Assembly: GCA_944388655.1 (NCBI GenBank)
Contig: CALXJP010000013.1
Coordinates: 1-46,587, forward strand
Reading direction: 5' to 3'
DNA length: 46,587 bases
Origin: an uncultured Clostridia bacterium
GTDB lineage: Bacteria; Bacillota; Clostridia; TANB77; CAG-508
Shown: positions 30,784 to 40,212 of the stretch, piece by piece
Numbering within the stretch: the stretch's first letter is position 1
Layout: each line of letters opens with the position of its first letter
The notes under the pieces: generated by a model
What the model was told of the DNA's origin: nothing
The model's input: only the letters and a program-made list of their open reading frames with translations
Databases searched by the model: none
Position numbers and translations under genes: made by a program

Positions 30784-33495
30784 TTATTCTTCTGGAGTTT
30801 GTGTTGTTCCTCCTTCTACATCATTGGTAGTTTCTCCTGGTTTTGTGGCATCTGTATTAGAATTTGGCTTTTCTGTATTGGTATTTGGTTTTTCTTCTTC
30901 ATTGCCATCTTCTGAATCTTCCTTTACTGTTCCCACATATATAGTTATGGTTGTTCCTTTGTCTACTTTTTTACCTTTTTCTATACTTTGTTCAATAACC
31001 TTTCCTTCATTGGCTTTACTACTTTCTTTCGTTTTTACTGTTACTTTAAGGCCTTTATCTTCTAATGCTTTTTTAGCATCAGCTTGCTTTTTGCCTATTA
31101 CATTAGGAACTTCTACTTGCTCTATTACTGGTTCTTTATGTTCTGTACAGGTTTCTGTTGGAATATCAAATTTTGTTCCATAATTGGTTTGCCATAATCC
31201 CTTTGTTTCTTTTTCTGGTTTTACTAAGAATGTTTTTTCTTCCACGTTCGTACAATATTCGTTGGCAATTTTTCCTGTATCTTTACATATTTTTAATTTT
31301 TGATGTCCTTCACACTTACCTGGTACAGTTCCTTTTACAAAGTATTCTGTAGTTGTTCTTGCACAAGATGATGTTGCTACTTTTCCACTATCTTTACAAA
31401 TGGTTGCCGAAACAATATTACTTGGCTTTTCAAATCGTTTATTTGGTAAATCTGCGTGTACATCTTTCATAATAGCTGCCCAAATATTAGCGGCATTGTT
31501 AATACTTAATCCAGTAGATGCTTCATGATCAAATCCGTACCATGTTGCTGCTGCATAATATGGAGTAAATCCGCATAGCCATCTTTCCATATAACTATCT
31601 GTTGAACCTGTTTTTGCTGCTACATCCATTCCTGAAATTCTACATACAGAAGCTGTTCCATAGTTAACTGCAGATGTTAATATAGATTTTAATATATAGG
31701 CATTTCCTTCTGAAATTACTTGTCTTTTTTCTTGTGTTGGTTCTAATACTACATTTCCATTGGCATCTGTTACACTTGTATAGAAAGTTGGGGTAATATA
31801 TTCTCCATCATTAGCTATTGCTGCATAAGCTGCGGCCATTTCTAATGGAGTAACATCTAAAGTACCTAACGCTAATGTGATATCTGGTTCATAATTTTCA
31901 TTAATGTTATATCCTATTTCTTTCATAAACTCAATAGCATTATCAGGCCCTAATTCTCTCATAATTTTCAAGTTTACTATATTAGAAGAACGTGCTACTC
32001 CATCTCTTACTGTAGTAAGTCCTGGGAATTGATAATCTGAGTTATGTGGGGTATAGTCTCCACCAAAATTGGTTGAAGAATCGTCATATACGGTTGCTGC
32101 TGTAATAATATTCTTTTCTAATGCTGGTGCTACACAGGCGATTGGCTTAATAGAAGATCCTGGCTTTTTATGCGCTTGTGTGGCTCTGTTTAATCCTAAT
32201 GTACTTTGGTCTGTTCCCAAGCCACCCATTGCTCCTACTACTTGACCTGTAGTTGGCTCAATAACTACCATTGCTGCTTGCACATGTCCTTCATTTAATA
32301 AGTTTCCCTCACTATCTTTTTCATTACTTGTTACTATATATTTTTCTTTCTGAAATTCTTCTTCCATTCTATTTTGAATTTCTGTTCTTTGTGTAGTATG
32401 TAATGTATATCCACTTCCAAATAATTTTGCTTTAGCTGCTGTATAGGTTAATCCTTCTTTTTCTGCTAAATCTTGTGTTGCCTGTTCAACTGCTGCAGCT
32501 ACTTGGTATGAATATGTACTGGTAGATATATTTCCTTTTTGGAATGGTAAACCTGCTTCTACTTGTTGTACTGCTGCATCATATTCTTCATCTGTAAAAT
32601 TGATTTCTAGTTTTTCTCTTAATTCTTTCATTTTTGCTAGTACAATTTTTGTTTTTCTTTTAATGACTTCACTATTATCTTCTTCTGGGTCAAATGGATA
32701 ATATGCATTTGGGGAGTCGTTGATTCCTGCTAAAAATGCTGACTCTGCCAATGTTAAATCTTTAGCTGATTTTGAAAAATAATATTGTGCTCCCGCTTCT
32801 ACCCCCATAATATCTACATAGTCATTTACTCCTCCCATATAGATATAATTTAAGTATGTTTCTAAAATTTGTGATTTGGATAATACTTTTTCTGTATTAT
32901 ATGCTCTTGCCATTTCTCTTATTTTTCTTTGTACACCTGCAGCTCCTTCTCTGTCATCATCATTAAACATATTTTTAATTAATTGTTGTGTAATGGTACT
33001 TCCTCCAAAAGAAGATTCTCCTCCATTAAAAATGTAAGTTAATGTTGCTTTAGCTGTTCTGAGAATGTCTATACCATTATGTTCATAAAATCTCTCATCT
33101 TCTATGGCTATAAATGCTTTTGGTAGATAATCTGGCATTTCTTCCATAGTAATAATTTTACGATTTTCATCTCCTACTAAAGTTGCTAAAACATTTCCGT
33201 CTGCATCTGTTGCTTTTGAATTTTCTATATTAATCATAAAATCTTCTGCAGATACTTTATATTTATCGCTAAAGAAAATTCCCGCTATAATTCCAGCTGC
33301 TATTAAACCTAATAATATTATAGCTATAAAAATAAATAAAATGACTCTTTTTAATATTTTATGTTTTTTCTTATTTTTTAATTTTTGTTGTTTATTACCT
33401 TCTGTTTCATTTCCTTTTTTCTTTGTTTTTGTATTTTTAACTTTAGTCTTTTTTACTTTTTTTAGTTCATGCTTTTTCTTTTTTTCTTCACTCAT
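30784..33495 (-). CDS. Class A penicillin-binding protein with C-terminal PASTA domain
   Basis: Bifunctional peptidoglycan synthase, 903 residues. Order seen: a lysine-rich cytoplasmic tail (1-45), a membrane segment (about 47-75), and a GT51 glycosyltransferase with EDERFYEHNGID and GGSTITQQLIKNMF. Then comes a transpeptidase with the active serine in KPGSSIKPI (SxxK), SSN in ARSSNIVN, and AAKTGSTDSY (KTG). One PASTA repeat (VPNVIGKKQADAKKALEDKG) follows, and finally a Thr/Asn/Glu-rich tail. PASTA domains sense or bind cell-wall fragments. The start has AAGGAGG upstream. A second, stand-alone GT51 enzyme is encoded at 37379. Confidence 0.96.
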   Translation of the reverse strand: MSEEKKKKHELKKVKKTKVKNTKTKKKGNETEGNKQQKLKNKKKHKILKRVILFIFIAIILLGLIAAGIIAGIFFSDKYKVSAEDFMINIENSKATDADGNVLATLVGDENRKIITMEEMPDYLPKAFIAIEDERFYEHNGIDILRTAKATLTYIFNGGESSFGGSTITQQLIKNMFNDDDREGAAGVQRKIREMARAYNTEKVLSKSQILETYLNYIYMGGVNDYVDIMGVEAGAQYYFSKSAKDLTLAESAFLAGINDSPNAYYPFDPEEDNSEVIKRKTKIVLAKMKELREKLEINFTDEEYDAAVQQVEAGLPFQKGNISTSTYSYQVAAAVEQATQDLAEKEGLTYTAAKAKLFGSGYTLHTTQRTEIQNRMEEEFQKEKYIVTSNEKDSEGNLLNEGHVQAAMVVIEPTTGQVVGAMGGLGTDQSTLGLNRATQAHKKPGSSIKPIACVAPALEKNIITAATVYDDSSTNFGGDYTPHNSDYQFPGLTTVRDGVARSSNIVNLKIMRELGPDNAIEFMKEIGYNINENYEPDITLALGTLDVTPLEMAAAYAAIANDGEYITPTFYTSVTDANGNVVLEPTQEKRQVISEGNAYILKSILTSAVNYGTASVCRISGMDVAAKTGSTDSYMERWLCGFTPYYAAATWYGFDHEASTGLSINNAANIWAAIMKDVHADLPNKRFEKPSNIVSATICKDSGKVATSSCARTTTEYFVKGTVPGKCEGHQKLKICKDTGKIANEYCTNVEEKTFLVKPEKETKGLWQTNYGTKFDIPTETCTEHKEPVIEQVEVPNVIGKKQADAKKALEDKGLKVTVKTKESSKANEGKVIEQSIEKGKKVDKGTTITIYVGTVKEDSEDGNEEEKPNTNTEKPNSNTDATKPGETTNDVEGGTTQTPEE

Positions 33496-33616
33496 TTTTT
33501 ATCCTCCTTGGCATAAAATCATGATGATATTATATTATATATTCATAAAAAATTAAAGTGTTTTCCTAAAAAATTCACAATTTTGTAATAATTTTATATT
33601 TAAAAAACTTCAAAAA

Positions 33617-33649
33617 AAAATATCCCATAATTTCTTATGAGATATTTTT
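33617..33649 (-). terminator. Terminator of rny
   Basis: AAAATATC 33617-33624 and CATAA 33626-33630 pair with TTATG 33635-33639 and GATATTTT at 33641 onward, with one mismatch and a 4-base loop. A long T run follows on the minus strand. Confidence 0.85.
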
Positions 33650-33652
33650 GAT

Positions 33653-35194
33653 TTATTTAGCATATTCTATTACTCTTGTTTCGCGAATGATGTTAACTTT
33701 TATTTGACCTGGATATTCCATTTCATTTTCTACTTTCTTTGCTACCTCTCTTGCTAATAAGGTCATTTGGCTATCTGTTATTTTTTCTGGTTTTACTATA
33801 ATTCTTACCTCTCTACCAGCTTGAATAGCAAAGGATTTTTCTACTCCTTCGAAAGAATCTGCAATTTCTTCTAGTTTTTCTAATCTTTTAATATAGGCTT
33901 CTAAAGTTTCTCTTCTTGCTCCTGGTCTTGAAGCTGAAATAGCATCTGCTGCTTGTACTAATACTGCTTCTATAGTTTTAGGTTCTACATCTCCATGATG
34001 TGCTTGTACTGCATTAATAACTAAATCATTTTCTTTATATTTTTTCAATATTTCAACACCAATTTCCACATGTGTTCCTTCCATATCATGGTCTAAGGCT
34101 TTTCCAATATCATGTAATAATCCGGCTCTTCTTGCTATTCTAGCATCTAACCCCAATTCTTCTGCCATAATTCTTGCTAAGTGAGATACTTCAATAGAAT
34201 GATTTAACACATTTTGACCATAACTTGTTCTATACTTTAATTTTCCTATCAATTTTATAATATCTGGATGTAATCCATTAACTCCTGCTTCTAAGGCTGC
34301 TCTTTCTCCTTCTTCTTTAATATTAGCTTCTAATTCTTCTCTTGACTTTTCTACCATTTCTTCAATTTTGGCAGGATGGATTCTTCCATCATTGATTAGT
34401 TTTTCTAGTGCCATTTTTGCTATTTCTCTTCTTAGTGGGTCAAAACCCGAGATTACTACTGCTTCTGGAGTATCATCAATAATTAAATCAATACCTGTTA
34501 GTGTTTCTAAAGCTTTTATATTTCTTCCTTCTCTACCTATAATTCTACCTTTCATGTCATCATTTGGTAAAGAAACTATTGACACAGTTGTTTCTTGTGA
34601 ATGGTCTGCTGCACATTTTTGTATAGCATAACTAATCACCTCTTTTGCATTTTTTTCTGCAGTTTCTTTAGCTTTTTGGTCTAGTTCGCGAATTAATGTT
34701 GCTTTTTCGTTTGTTATTTGTTTTTCCACTTCGCTTAATAATTGCTTTTTAGCTTGTTCTACAGATAATCTTGAAATTCTTTGTAATTCTTGTATTGCTT
34801 GTTCATGTAATTGCTCTAATTGTTCTTTTTGTTTGTCCAAATCTTGTTCCTTATTGCTTAAATTCTTTTCTTTCTTTTCTAAGTTTTCCATTTTATTTTC
34901 AAGATTTTCTTCTTTTTGCAATAAACGTCTTTCTTGTTGTTGAATTTCGCCTCTTCTTTCTCTAACCTCTTGATCAAAATCTTTTCTGCTATTCATAATT
35001 TCTTCTTTTGCTTTAAAGATTTCTTCCTTTTTGATATTTTGTGCTTCTTTATTAGCAAGTTCAATAATTCGTTTTGATTCTGCTTCAGCACTTTCCATTT
35101 TTGTTTCTGCTATTTTTTTACGAATAACAATTCCCACAAAAGTGAAAATTACTGCTGAGATTAGAAAAATGGCAATATTGATTACTATTTCCAT
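33653..35194 (-). CDS. rny: Ribonuclease Y
   Basis: Membrane-anchored endoribonuclease that starts mRNA decay in Firmicutes. 513 residues: a membrane helix at the N-terminus (to about 23), a long Lys/Glu/Gln-rich coiled coil (about 28-190), a KH RNA-binding domain with [15 protein letters not shown] near 210, and an HD domain with [12 protein letters not shown] near 345. The rest of the family pattern (VQAHHGDV and [13 protein letters not shown]) follows. Of two ATGs I use 35194, since AAAGGTGG sits at proper spacing to it and directly touches the one at 35200. It is divergent from tyrS. Confidence 0.97.
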   Translation of the reverse strand: MEIVINIAIFLISAVIFTFVGIVIRKKIAETKMESAEAESKRIIELANKEAQNIKKEEIFKAKEEIMNSRKDFDQEVRERRGEIQQQERRLLQKEENLENKMENLEKKEKNLSNKEQDLDKQKEQLEQLHEQAIQELQRISRLSVEQAKKQLLSEVEKQITNEKATLIRELDQKAKETAEKNAKEVISYAIQKCAADHSQETTVSIVSLPNDDMKGRIIGREGRNIKALETLTGIDLIIDDTPEAVVISGFDPLRREIAKMALEKLINDGRIHPAKIEEMVEKSREELEANIKEEGERAALEAGVNGLHPDIIKLIGKLKYRTSYGQNVLNHSIEVSHLARIMAEELGLDARIARRAGLLHDIGKALDHDMEGTHVEIGVEILKKYKENDLVINAVQAHHGDVEPKTIEAVLVQAADAISASRPGARRETLEAYIKRLEKLEEIADSFEGVEKSFAIQAGREVRIIVKPEKITDSQMTLLAREVAKKVENEMEYPGQIKVNIIRETRVIEYAK

Positions 35195-35286
35195 AATCAT
35201 CCACCTTTCCCTTATTTAGTTTTCAATGTACAATAATATATATCTTTCTTTATTTATTTTTTAGAATATATTTTGTCTCCAATATT

Positions 35287-35315
35287 ATTTTACCTTTATT
35301 CTGTAAAACTGTCAA
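35287..35315 (-). promoter_or_regulatory. Promoter of rny
   Basis: Minus-strand TTGACA (plus 35310-35315), 17-base spacer, TAAAAT (plus 35287-35292). The leader to the start codon is about 85 bases. Confidence 0.85.
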
Positions 35316-35319
35316 TAAT

Positions 35320-35339
35320 TTTTAGGAATTATCCTAAAA
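35320..35339. promoter_or_regulatory. Palindrome centred between divergent rny and tyrS promoters
   Basis: TTTTAGGA 35320-35327 and TCCTAAAA 35332-35339 form a perfect 8-bp inverted repeat with a 4-base centre. It lies between the two -35 boxes (ends at 35315 and 35343), where a regulator could act on both promoters. Confidence 0.5.
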
Positions 35340-35342
35340 CAT

Positions 35343-35372
35343 TTTACAAATTGCCCCAATATATGGTAAAAT
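35343..35372 (+). promoter_or_regulatory. Promoter of tyrS
   Basis: TTTACA 35343-35348, 18-base spacer, TAAAAT 35367-35372. The leader of about 24 bases carries AAAGGAGG and no T-box. Confidence 0.75.
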
Positions 35373-35402
35373 GTTGAAGAATGATAAAGGAGGAATCACA
35401 AA

Positions 35403-36623
35403 ATGGCAAATATTATTGAAATTTTAAGAGAACGTGGCTACATAGAACAAATTACAGATGAAGATGAAGTAAAAAAATTATTGGAAAATGAGTCTGTTCC
35501 TTTTTATATAGGTTTTGACCCTACTGCTGATAGTTTGCATGTAGGACATTTTGTATCTATGATGGTAGCTTCGCAAATGCAAAGAGCTGGACATAAACCC
35601 ATTATTTTAATTGGTGGTGGAACTGCTACTATTGGAGATCCATCTGGTAAAACAGATATGAGAAGAATGATGTCCAGAGAAGAAATTAATCATAATGTGG
35701 AATGCTTTAAAAAGCAACTTTCTCGCTTTTTAAGTTTTGAAGGTGACAATGCAGCCATTATTGTTAATAATGCCGATTGGCTTTTGAATTTGAATTTTGT
35801 AGAATTTATGCGCGATATTGGCTCTTTATTTTCTATTAACCGTATGCTTGCAGCTGAATGTTATAAACAAAGATTGGAAAAAGGTCTTACCTTTTTTGAA
35901 TTAGGTTACATGCTTATGCAATCTTATGATTTTTTAGTGTTACATAACCAATATCACTGTAAATTAGAAATGGGCGGAAATGACCAATGGTCTAACATCA
36001 TTGGTGGAGTAGAACTAATTCGTAAAATTGGACATCATGATGCTTATGGTTTAACTTTTAAACTTCTTACTACCAAAGAAGGAAAGAAAATGGGAAAAAC
36101 AGAAAAAGGCGCTTTATGGTTAGATCCTCAAAAAACTTCTCCTTATGAGTTTTATCAATATTGGAGAAATATTGCTGATGAAGATGTAAAAACCGTATTA
36201 AGTCTTCTTACTTTCTTACCTATGGAAGAAGTTAATCGCTTATCTAGTTTGCAAGACGAGCAAATCAATGAGGCTAAAAAGAGAGCTGCTTTTGAAATTA
36301 CCAAATTAATTCATGGCGAAGAAGAAGCAAAAAAAGCAGAAGAAGCTGCTAATGCATTGTTTAGTGGAGAAGGTAACTTAGAAAACATGCCAACAACAGT
36401 AATAGAAGATGAGACTATTTCTCTATTAGATGCAATGATTTTAATTGGTTTTGCTCCTTCTAAAAGTCAGGCAAGAACATTAATTTTGCAAGGTGGTATT
36501 TCTTTACATGATGAAAAGATAACAGATGTGAACTATTGTATTGATAAAAAGCAATTTGCAGAAAATTATGTTATTCTCAAAAAAGGCAAAAAAATCTTCC
36601 ATAAGATAGAATGGAAAAACTAA
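35403..36623 (+). CDS. tyrS: Tyrosyl-tRNA synthetase
   Basis: Charges tRNA-Tyr. 406 residues. Seen: [20 protein letters not shown] near residue 34 (HVGH is the HIGH motif), [17 protein letters not shown] near 72, [13 protein letters not shown] and [10 protein letters not shown] near 190, KKMGKTEKG near 229 (KMSKS class), and a C-terminal S4 domain (about 340-405, with [20 protein letters not shown]). The ribosome site is AAAGGAGG. Its leader is too short for T-box control, so it is probably constitutive or regulated at the palindrome shared with rny. Confidence 0.97.
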   Translation: MANIIEILRERGYIEQITDEDEVKKLLENESVPFYIGFDPTADSLHVGHFVSMMVASQMQRAGHKPIILIGGGTATIGDPSGKTDMRRMMSREEINHNVECFKKQLSRFLSFEGDNAAIIVNNADWLLNLNFVEFMRDIGSLFSINRMLAAECYKQRLEKGLTFFELGYMLMQSYDFLVLHNQYHCKLEMGGNDQWSNIIGGVELIRKIGHHDAYGLTFKLLTTKEGKKMGKTEKGALWLDPQKTSPYEFYQYWRNIADEDVKTVLSLLTFLPMEEVNRLSSLQDEQINEAKKRAAFEITKLIHGEEEAKKAEEAANALFSGEGNLENMPTTVIEDETISLLDAMILIGFAPSKSQARTLILQGGISLHDEKITDVNYCIDKKQFAENYVILKKGKKIFHKIEWKN

Positions 36624-36643
36624 AACAGGGTTACCCCTGTTTT
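36622..36643 (+). terminator. Terminator of tyrS
   Basis: AAAACAGGG 36622-36630 pairs with CCCTGTTTT 36635-36643 around TTAC, followed by TATTATA. It overlaps the end of the stop codon. Confidence 0.9.
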
Positions 36644-36657
36644 TATTATATTTAAAA

Positions 36658-37230
36658 TTATTGATTTTCCTGCATTTCTTTAGCAATGCTATCTTCTCCT
36701 TCTCTCATTGCTAAAATTGTTTTTTCAAATAAGGTATTTAAGTCCATCTCTAGCATATCTGCTCCTTGTTGGATAATTTCTCTTGAACATCCTGCTGCAA
36801 ATTTTTTATCTTTAAATTTCTTTTTTAAGCTAGAAACTTCCATATCTTTTGTGCTTTTAGAAGGTCGCATTTTGGCAGCAGCCCATATTAGCCCTGTTAG
36901 TTCATCTGTTGCAAATAGTACTTTTTCCATGTACTTTTCTGGCTTAATATCTGTACAACTTCCATAGGCATGTGAACAAATTGCATGAATCATCTCCTCT
37001 GAAGCATCAATTTCTTTTAGAAGTTCTGGTGCTTTTTTACAATGTTCTTCTGGAAACTTTTCGTAGTCTACATCATGAAGTAACCCTACTATTCCCCAAA
37101 AATCTTCATCTTCCTTTGCTTCTTTTGCCCATACTCTCATTACATTTTCTACCGTTAATGCATGTAATATATGAAAAGGTTCTTGATTATATTTCTTTAA
37201 TAAAGCTAATGCTTGTTCTCTATTTACCAT
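36658..37230 (-). CDS. HD-domain protein (HDIG type)
   Basis: A 190-residue cytosolic phosphohydrolase-like protein. Seen: HILHALTVENVMR with the first His near residue 18, GLLHDVDYEKFPEEHC near 45 with the HD pair, AICSHAYGSC near 79, and FATDELTGLIWAAAKMRP near 103. This pattern is a widespread clostridial HD family of unknown substrate. The ATG at 37230 is chosen for AAGGAGGAG at good spacing; a longer reading from 37317 would cross its own promoter. It is divergent from the transglycosylase. Confidence 0.88.
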   Translation of the reverse strand: MVNREQALALLKKYNQEPFHILHALTVENVMRVWAKEAKEDEDFWGIVGLLHDVDYEKFPEEHCKKAPELLKEIDASEEMIHAICSHAYGSCTDIKPEKYMEKVLFATDELTGLIWAAAKMRPSKSTKDMEVSSLKKKFKDKKFAAGCSREIIQQGADMLEMDLNTLFEKTILAMREGEDSIAKEMQENQ

Positions 37231-37290
37231 GTTCTCCTCCTTTTTGTTTTTTCCTATTATATCACTTTTTTTCAACTTGTACAGAGAATT

Positions 37291-37355
37291 ATGACAAAAA
37301 TGTAAGTGTTGTGTCATGTTTTTCGATTTTTGTTTTGTCGAAAATTGTATATAAT
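37291..37355. promoter_or_regulatory. Intergenic control region with two inverted repeats and the transglycosylase -10
   Basis: ATGACA 37291-37296 and TGTCAT 37312-37317 form one dyad. TTTTCGA 37320-37326 and TCGAAAA 37338-37344 form another. A TATAAT at 37350-37355 serves the plus-strand transglycosylase; no good -35 is present, so an activator or repressor at these dyads is plausible. Evidence is by pattern only. Confidence 0.4.
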
Positions 37356-37378
37356 GGTAATAAAGGAGGATAAGGTAT

Positions 37379-38101
37379 ATGAAAATTTTTAGAAAAATAC
37401 TACTCGTTTTATTTTTAGTTCTTATGAGTATACTATTATTAATTATTGGTCAAGGGTACTCTATGTATCAAAATGCTATTTCTGAAACTCCCCTTGAAGA
37501 AAAAGTAAGTCAAATTCGACAAAAGGAAAATTTTACGCCTATTGCTATTATGCCTAAAATGTACCAAAATGCTGTTATTTCTGTAGAAGATCACCGTTTT
37601 GAAGAACATTCTGGAATAGATTTTATTGCTATTGGAAGAGCTATCATCAATAATATAAAAGCATTAGATTTAGTTGAAGGTGGTAGTACTATCACTCAAC
37701 AACTTGCTAAAAATATGTACTTTACCCAAGAAAAGAAATTTACGAGAAAAATAGCAGAAGTTTTTACCGCCTTTGATTTAGAGAAAAAATATTCTAAGCA
37801 AGAAATCTTAGAGTTATATCTCAATACCTGTTATTTTGGAAATGGATATTATTCTGTATCTGAAGCTTGTTTAGGATATTTTGGAAAAGAAGTGCAAGAT
37901 ATGACAGATGCTGAATGTGTATTGCTTGCCGGTATTCCCAATGCTCCCTCTGTGTATTCTCCCTATGAAAATTTAGAGCTTGCTAAACAAAGGCAACATC
38001 AAGTACTACGTAGTATGGTACAAAATGGTTATCTTACTCAAGAACAGGCTGATACTATTGCTTCGGATAATTCCGTTTTTTATCGATTTGAAAATTCCTA
38101 A
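37379..38101 (+). CDS. Monofunctional peptidoglycan glycosyltransferase (GT51)
   Basis: Polymerises lipid II into glycan strands without a transpeptidase domain. 240 residues: a membrane segment (about 8-27), then the GT51 motifs EDHRFEEHSGID near 72 with the catalytic Glu, GGSTITQQLAKNMYF near 101, RKIAEVFTAFDLEKKYSKQE with the conserved acidic RKxxE region near 122, and LNTCYFGNGYYSV near 147. LLAGIPNAPSVYSPY closes the domain. The start has AAAGGAGG upstream. The stop overlaps the convergent metallopeptidase stop by 4 bases. Confidence 0.95.
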   Translation: MKIFRKILLVLFLVLMSILLLIIGQGYSMYQNAISETPLEEKVSQIRQKENFTPIAIMPKMYQNAVISVEDHRFEEHSGIDFIAIGRAIINNIKALDLVEGGSTITQQLAKNMYFTQEKKFTRKIAEVFTAFDLEKKYSKQEILELYLNTCYFGNGYYSVSEACLGYFGKEVQDMTDAECVLLAGIPNAPSVYSPYENLELAKQRQHQVLRSMVQNGYLTQEQADTIASDNSVFYRFENS

Positions 38102-38850
38102 AAAATAATGAGATTTCCATTGTTTTTTAGCCATAAAGCAATATCATCATAGTCTGGTATATATTGTTTTACTAACTCATAAAATTGAGAACTGTGGTTA
38201 GCATATACTAAGTGACATAATTCATGAACTAGTATGGCATCTATCACATGCATAGGCAACATAATAATACGACTACTAAAATGTAACCTTGCAATTTTCG
38301 GAGCACAGCTTCCAAATTTACTTACTGCATCACGAATTTGATAATCTGCATAAGATATATTCGTGATGTTGCTCCAATAAGGTAGTCTTTTTTCTACTAC
38401 CTGTTTTGTTTCTTCTTTTAATTTTTCTTTGATTTTATTTTTTATTTTATTTTTTACTTCTTCATTTTCCCATTGCATATGGCTAGGAATTTGAATCATG
38501 ATTTGATTTTCTTGTGGTTGAATATCTATTTGTATGTTTTTACCATTTTCAACTGCATAAGTATGTATTGTCAACATATTTCCCAAGTAAGAAATTTGTT
38601 CTCCAGTTTCCCATTTATGCTGTTTTGCTAAGTTTTTTAACTTCTGCTCTTCCATAATAACATATTGCTTATAAATAGCTTGCTCATTTTCTTTTAGCAA
38701 GCTTACAATCTGCCCCCTTGTTGTTTTGGTAGGCATACTTACATTGAGAATATCTTCTCTAAAAAAAATTTTTATTTTTTTCGTATTTTTAAACTTACGT
38801 AAAATAACATTTATCTTTTTTCCATTAATTTCAATATAATATTTGGCCAT
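38098..38850 (-). CDS. YgjP-like metallopeptidase (DUF45 family)
   Basis: A 250-residue soluble protein of the YgjP/DUF45 group. N-terminal part: beta-rich with IRKFKNTKKIKI-like strands. C-terminal part: FGSCAPKIARLHFSSRIIMLP, then DAILVHELCHLVYANHSSQFYELV, which has the HExxH zinc motif and a downstream His. The substrate is unknown; the YgjP family is often called UTP-pyrophosphatase-like or WLM-like. I use the ATG at 38850, after AGG in AATAGGTAAAT; an ATG at 38874 would overlap the preceding gene by 16 bases. It follows the metallo-beta-lactamase-fold gene directly. Confidence 0.87.
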   Translation of the reverse strand: MAKYYIEINGKKINVILRKFKNTKKIKIFFREDILNVSMPTKTTRGQIVSLLKENEQAIYKQYVIMEEQKLKNLAKQHKWETGEQISYLGNMLTIHTYAVENGKNIQIDIQPQENQIMIQIPSHMQWENEEVKNKIKNKIKEKLKEETKQVVEKRLPYWSNITNISYADYQIRDAVSKFGSCAPKIARLHFSSRIIMLPMHVIDAILVHELCHLVYANHSSQFYELVKQYIPDYDDIALWLKNNGNLIIF

Positions 38851-38858
38851 ATATTTAC

Positions 38859-39758
38859 CTATTTTCTTTCCCATGAGATTTGATTTTGTTTTCCATCACT
38901 TGTAATAACAATTGTTCCTTTTTCATCTGTTCGATAAATGCTAATGCCTTCTTTTTCTAGCCTCTTAATAATTTCTTCACTCGGATGCCCATAATGGTTA
39001 TCTTTTCCTACCGATATAATGGCAATTTGTGGTGAAACTTGTTTTAAAAATTCTTCACTTGTACTAGTATCAGACCCATGATGCCCTACTTTTAATACAT
39101 TGGTTTTTTCCCATTTACGTGCCTGTTCATTTTCTGTTTCACTATCTCCCATAAATAGATAGCTTTGCTCTCCATAAGTTGCTCTTAGCACAATAGAAGA
39201 TAAATTTAAGTTTTCTTGTTCTTCTTTTGTTCCTGTTCCACATTGCATAATTTCACATTCTACTTCTCCTATAGTAAATACTTTTCCTACCTCTGGTGTT
39301 TCTATTTGCATTCCTTGCTTTATTACTGCATCTAATACATCTTCAAAAGTTTTTGTATTGGTTTGTACTTTAGGCATATAGATATGTTCTATTGCAAAAT
39401 TTTCAATTACGTCATCTAGCCCCCCTATATGATCTTCATGGGGATGTGTGCCTATAATATAATTTAATTTTGTTATTCCTAAGTTTTTTAAATTTTGTAC
39501 TACTGTTTCTCCCATTTCATTTGTACCTGCATCTATTAATACACTTTCATGATTATGGGTTATCAGTATGCTATCTGCCTGCCCTACATCAAAAAAATAT
39601 ATTTTCAAAAAATTTTCTGTATTGCCTGTTAATACTACATTTTCTTGATAAGTTGGTTTTGTTTCATTCATTGCTCCTATTCCTAACAAGCTAATGATAG
39701 CAATACAAATACAACTTATTATCCCTTTGATTACTCTTTTTTTTCTTCTCTTTGGCAT
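38859..39758 (-). CDS. ComEC/Rec2-type metallo-beta-lactamase-fold hydrolase
   Basis: A 299-residue secreted or membrane-anchored protein: one hydrophobic segment (about 9-28), then an MBL domain. Seen: IYFFDVGQADSILITHNHESVLIDAGT near 53-79 (in parts), the zinc motif GTHPHEDHIGGLDD near 103, FMGDSETENE near 201, and KVGHHGSDTSTSEEFL near 222. This is the stand-alone version of the ComEC C-terminal nuclease-like domain, common in Clostridia. The ribosome site is AGGGGG. It is preceded by a DUF3006 gene, a frequent partner. Confidence 0.92.
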   Translation of the reverse strand: MPKRRKKRVIKGIISCICIAIISLLGIGAMNETKPTYQENVVLTGNTENFLKIYFFDVGQADSILITHNHESVLIDAGTNEMGETVVQNLKNLGITKLNYIIGTHPHEDHIGGLDDVIENFAIEHIYMPKVQTNTKTFEDVLDAVIKQGMQIETPEVGKVFTIGEVECEIMQCGTGTKEEQENLNLSSIVLRATYGEQSYLFMGDSETENEQARKWEKTNVLKVGHHGSDTSTSEEFLKQVSPQIAIISVGKDNHYGHPSEEIIKRLEKEGISIYRTDEKGTIVITSDGKQNQISWERK

Positions 39759-39777
39759 ATTTCCCCCTATTATTTAT

Positions 39778-40086
39778 TTAATTTTTCCATGCTTGTTTCA
39801 TTTTATCTTGTATTTTATTTTGTACAAATTTTGTTTTTTCTTGTGCTAATTGATATTTTTCCTCTTGAAAGATTAGTATACTGCCTTCTTTTGCTTCATT
39901 TGGTAAATCTTTTTTTAAAATTTCTATTTTTTGTTTGGTGTTTCTTTCTTCACAAACAGCTATATCTCCTTCAAATCTATCTATTACTAATTCTTGTTCC
40001 ATTTTAGTTAACCTTTCTTCTAAAAGTTCTATTAATTCTTCTGCTACAGTTTTAACTTGTTTTCCTATATTTTGCAATAAATCCAT
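39778..40086 (-). CDS. DUF3006 protein
   Basis: A 102-residue protein with an N-terminal helix (MDLLQNIGKQVKTVAEELIE) and then a DUF3006 core, LVIDRFEGDIAVCEERN near 36 followed by LKKDLPNEAKEGSIL. Members are usually shorter and paired with MBL-fold proteins, as here (19 bases apart). I use the ATG at 40086 because the promoter's -10 overlaps the earlier ATG at 40140, so longer readings cannot be transcribed. AGGAGG lies 13 bases upstream, a long spacing. Function unknown. Confidence 0.82.
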   Translation of the reverse strand: MDLLQNIGKQVKTVAEELIELLEERLTKMEQELVIDRFEGDIAVCEERNTKQKIEILKKDLPNEAKEGSILIFQEEKYQLAQEKTKFVQNKIQDKMKQAWKN

Positions 40087-40138
40087 GACTATTCTATGGC
40101 CTCCTTTTTTATTTGGCCCCTCTTTTTCTTCTTGCCTC

Positions 40139-40167
40139 ATTATATCAAAACCATTTGGCAAATGCAA
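40139..40167 (-). promoter_or_regulatory. Promoter of the DUF3006-MBL-metallopeptidase unit
   Basis: Minus-strand TTGCAT (plus 40162-40167), 17-base spacer, TATAAT (plus 40139-40144). It starts immediately after the dnaJ terminator T run. Confidence 0.82.
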
Positions 40168-40169
40168 TA

Positions 40170-40209
40170 AAAATAGGATATACTATTTTGATATAATATA
40201 TCCCATTTT
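40170..40209 (-). terminator. Terminator of the hrcA-dnaJ operon
   Basis: AAAAT 40170-40174 and GGATATA 40176-40182 pair with TATATCC 40197-40203 and ATTTT 40205-40209, with one mismatch. The minus-strand T run leads directly into the next promoter. Confidence 0.85.
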
Positions 40210-40212
40210 ATT

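Noticed and set aside
36974-37373. Plus-strand open frame of 133 codons over the HD gene's start
   Set aside because: It covers the HD protein coding sequence and both promoters of the intergenic region, without a ribosome site.
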